A stretch of 64,000 nucleotides of DNA, from positions 1 to 64,000 of the forward strand of contig DPRM01000039.1 of NCBI GenBank assembly GCA_003537645.1. Reading direction: 5' to 3'. The stretch is from Prolixibacteraceae bacterium (lineage in GTDB: Bacteria; Bacteroidota; Bacteroidia; Bacteroidales; Prolixibacteraceae). Positions 62,679 through 64,000 of the stretch are shown here, in pieces. The notes under the pieces were generated by a model. The model made no database searches, was not told where the DNA came from, and was given only the letters and a program-made list of their open reading frames with translations. The number at the start of each line of letters is the position of its first letter. Positions within the stretch are counted from its first letter, which is position 1. The position numbers and the translations under genes are program-made.

Positions 62679-64000
62679 TTATTCATTCACAACAATTGCC
62701 GAGGTTTTCAGCCGTCCGTCCATCAAAATCGTCAGCGGCTTTTTGAACTGTACGTGTTTAAAGAAACCGGTTTCGTGAACCACTTTTTGGCTGTTCAACA
62801 GTTCCCAGCGCACAAAATCGGTTGGCGATGAATGCAGCACCGAAAAATAGCCAATATTCATGGAAGTTACGTTGTGAAAAAAGTGCGAGCCGAGCGACGA
62901 ATCCAGCGGATAATTGTCGAGGCTCACCTCCACAATCACTTTGGCGTTCGAAATCTGCGACCAGTTGACCGGAATGCCCACAAAACGGTCGCGGCTTCCC
63001 CAGCGGCCAGGTCCAATCAGCACATATTGCCTTTTCTGCCTGATCATCATGTTGTTCAGAAATTCGATTTCGGCAGCCATTTCAATGGTTTTCAACTTGC
63101 TGAATTTTTGGGTGTCCACAAAAATGACGTCTCTGATATCCTTTATTTCGCCATTTCCAAGGCTCGAACGGGTAAACAACGCCATTTGCGAACGATCGAG
63201 CTTGTCTAGCACAATGTGTTGATTGATCTGGTTGCCAATCAATGGCTTAATCTGAAGCAGGTAAAACGTGGGTAATCCGTTTTTCGAGCGGTCAAGATCA
63301 ACGGCATACTCGATTTCCACCGGAGAGCCAAATGCTTCTTTCACCGTGTTCAACATGATGCTGATGGTTTCGGCCAAAGGAATGTAATTGTATTGCAGAA
63401 TATCGGCAAAGTTTACGATTCGCGGACCATAAGTCGCCAATCCGGGCTCAATGCGGTCGTTGTTCGGATTATAAACCGAGGCACAATGTGTCAGCGTTCC
63501 GTGCTTTTCGGCCTCGCTGATGTCGAGCAATTTTAGCGCTGCAAGTTCGCCGTGTTCCAGAAAATCGATTTCAGTGTCGCTGGTATCGAGTGCGTAAAAC
63601 TGAACCTGCGAACTGTTCAGTAAATCTTTGATGCTGTGAATGGTGACCTTCGGATATTTGGGCGAAAAGCGGAACGATTTCCAGCCATCGACCACGTAAG
63701 TTCCCAAACCCACCGCGGCCACGGCAAAACCTTCTTCGGGTTTCATGTTGGCCACCGGATAATAATTGTACGACTGCGCCACACCGCTAATATGTGGATA
63801 ATAATATTCACCGTATTGGTTACCAACCAGTTCCTGAAGCACTACAGCCATTTTTTCTTCTTCGATTTTATGATGGATGATCGAAAAATAGTTTCGCGCT
63901 TTCTCCGAGAAGGTTGACGCGTAAACCAACTTGATGGCCGTTGAAATCCTTTCGAGGATCAGCCTTTTATTGGTGGCGTGGTTGGGGATAATGTAGGTAT
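62679..64000 (-). CDS. PEP/pyruvate-binding domain protein, N-terminus outside window
   Basis: The frame is open to the window edge; residues TYIIPNHATNKRL precede the first possible start in the window. The visible 440 residues resemble the PPDK N-terminal ATP/pyruvate-binding domain (VYASTFSEKARNYF, AVVLQELVGNQYGEYYYPH, SGVAQSYNYYP) of phosphoenolpyruvate synthases. The C-terminus ends at residue KTSAIVVNE with no phospho-His swivel or PEP-utilising TIM barrel, so this is not a complete PEP synthase or pyruvate phosphate dikinase. Such shortened proteins occur in Bacteroidota; function is unclear. It lies upstream of the degenerate LuxR-type regulator on the same strand. Confidence 0.8.
   Translation of the reverse strand, partial: TYIIPNHATNKRLILERISTAIKLVYASTFSEKARNYFSIIHHKIEEEKMAVVLQELVGNQYGEYYYPHISGVAQSYNYYPVANMKPEEGFAVAAVGLGTYVVDGWKSFRFSPKYPKVTIHSIKDLLNSSQVQFYALDTSDTEIDFLEHGELAALKLLDISEAEKHGTLTHCASVYNPNNDRIEPGLATYGPRIVNFADILQYNYIPLAETISIMLNTVKEAFGSPVEIEYAVDLDRSKNGLPTFYLLQIKPLIGNQINQHIVLDKLDRSQMALFTRSSLGNGEIKDIRDVIFVDTQKFSKLKTIEMAAEIEFLNNMMIRQKRQYVLIGPGRWGSRDRFVGIPVNWSQISNAKVIVEVSLDNYPLDSSLGSHFFHNVTSMNIGYFSVLHSSPTDFVRWELLNSQKVVHETGFFKHVQFKKPLTILMDGRLKTSAIVVNE

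Overview
The window comes from a chromosome of a Bacteroidota bacterium, most likely of the Bacteroidia/Marinilabiliales type. This is judged from gene families only. The evidence is a SusC/SusD pair with an ECF sigma factor and FecR, a type IX secretion sorting domain, DUF4175, DUF4292 and DUF4421 proteins, exported proteins with Gln at +1 after the signal peptide, and several exact copies of the Bacteroidota -7 box TAnnTTTG in short upstream regions. No tRNA, rRNA, CRISPR array, prophage or complete insertion sequence was recognised.

Layout. 0-2 kb: a TrpB2-type tryptophan synthase beta chain behind a leader that looks like a tryptophan attenuator. 2-11 kb (minus strand): an ECF sigma factor, FecR anti-sigma, SusC and SusD nutrient-uptake cassette, then a lipoprotein amidohydrolase with its own promoter. 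11-13.6 kb: an aldehyde dehydrogenase and a universal stress protein. 13.6-25.7 kb (mostly minus): an envelope and housekeeping block with an EnvC-like protein, a DUF4292 lipoprotein, a TPR lipoprotein, dut, hemW, Rrf2, LutB-like, rpiB, a flippase, ruvB and a single-domain response regulator, plus a plus-strand glutamine cyclotransferase. 26-34.6 kb (plus): DUF4175, an RsbW-like ATPase, ybeY, mnmG, apt and uvrC. A perfect parS-like palindrome follows mnmG and a second lies 5.1 kb on.

34.6-41 kb: rsgA, an exonuclease III-type gene, a DUF4421 protein, three kinds of repeat DNA, a Fic protein and tdh. 41-45.5 kb: a GH32 fructanase and a secreted type IX metalloprotease. 45.5-47.7 kb: prephenate dehydrogenase and DAHP synthase-chorismate mutase, preceded by a tiny ORF with eight aromatic codons in a row, an intrinsic terminator and a competing antiterminator pairing. 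47.8-51.1 kb (minus): two lipid-linked-sugar glycosyltransferases and a small membrane protein with O-glycosylation sequons. 51.4-54 kb: rbfA, a methyltransferase and a LolC/E-like permease. 54-57.8 kb: a propeller-sensor histidine kinase and LytTR regulator. 58-60 kb: flotillin and an NfeD-like partner. 60-64 kb (minus): gdhA, a LuxR-type regulator that has lost its phospho-acceptor Asp, and the C-terminal part of a pyruvate/PEP-binding protein that runs off the window.

The strongest non-routine signals are the aromatic-peptide attenuator before tyrA, a parallel Trp-codon leader before trpB2, and the two parS-like sites around mnmG. Together the two leaders suggest that aromatic amino acid supply is sensed by ribosome-mediated attenuation in this lineage.
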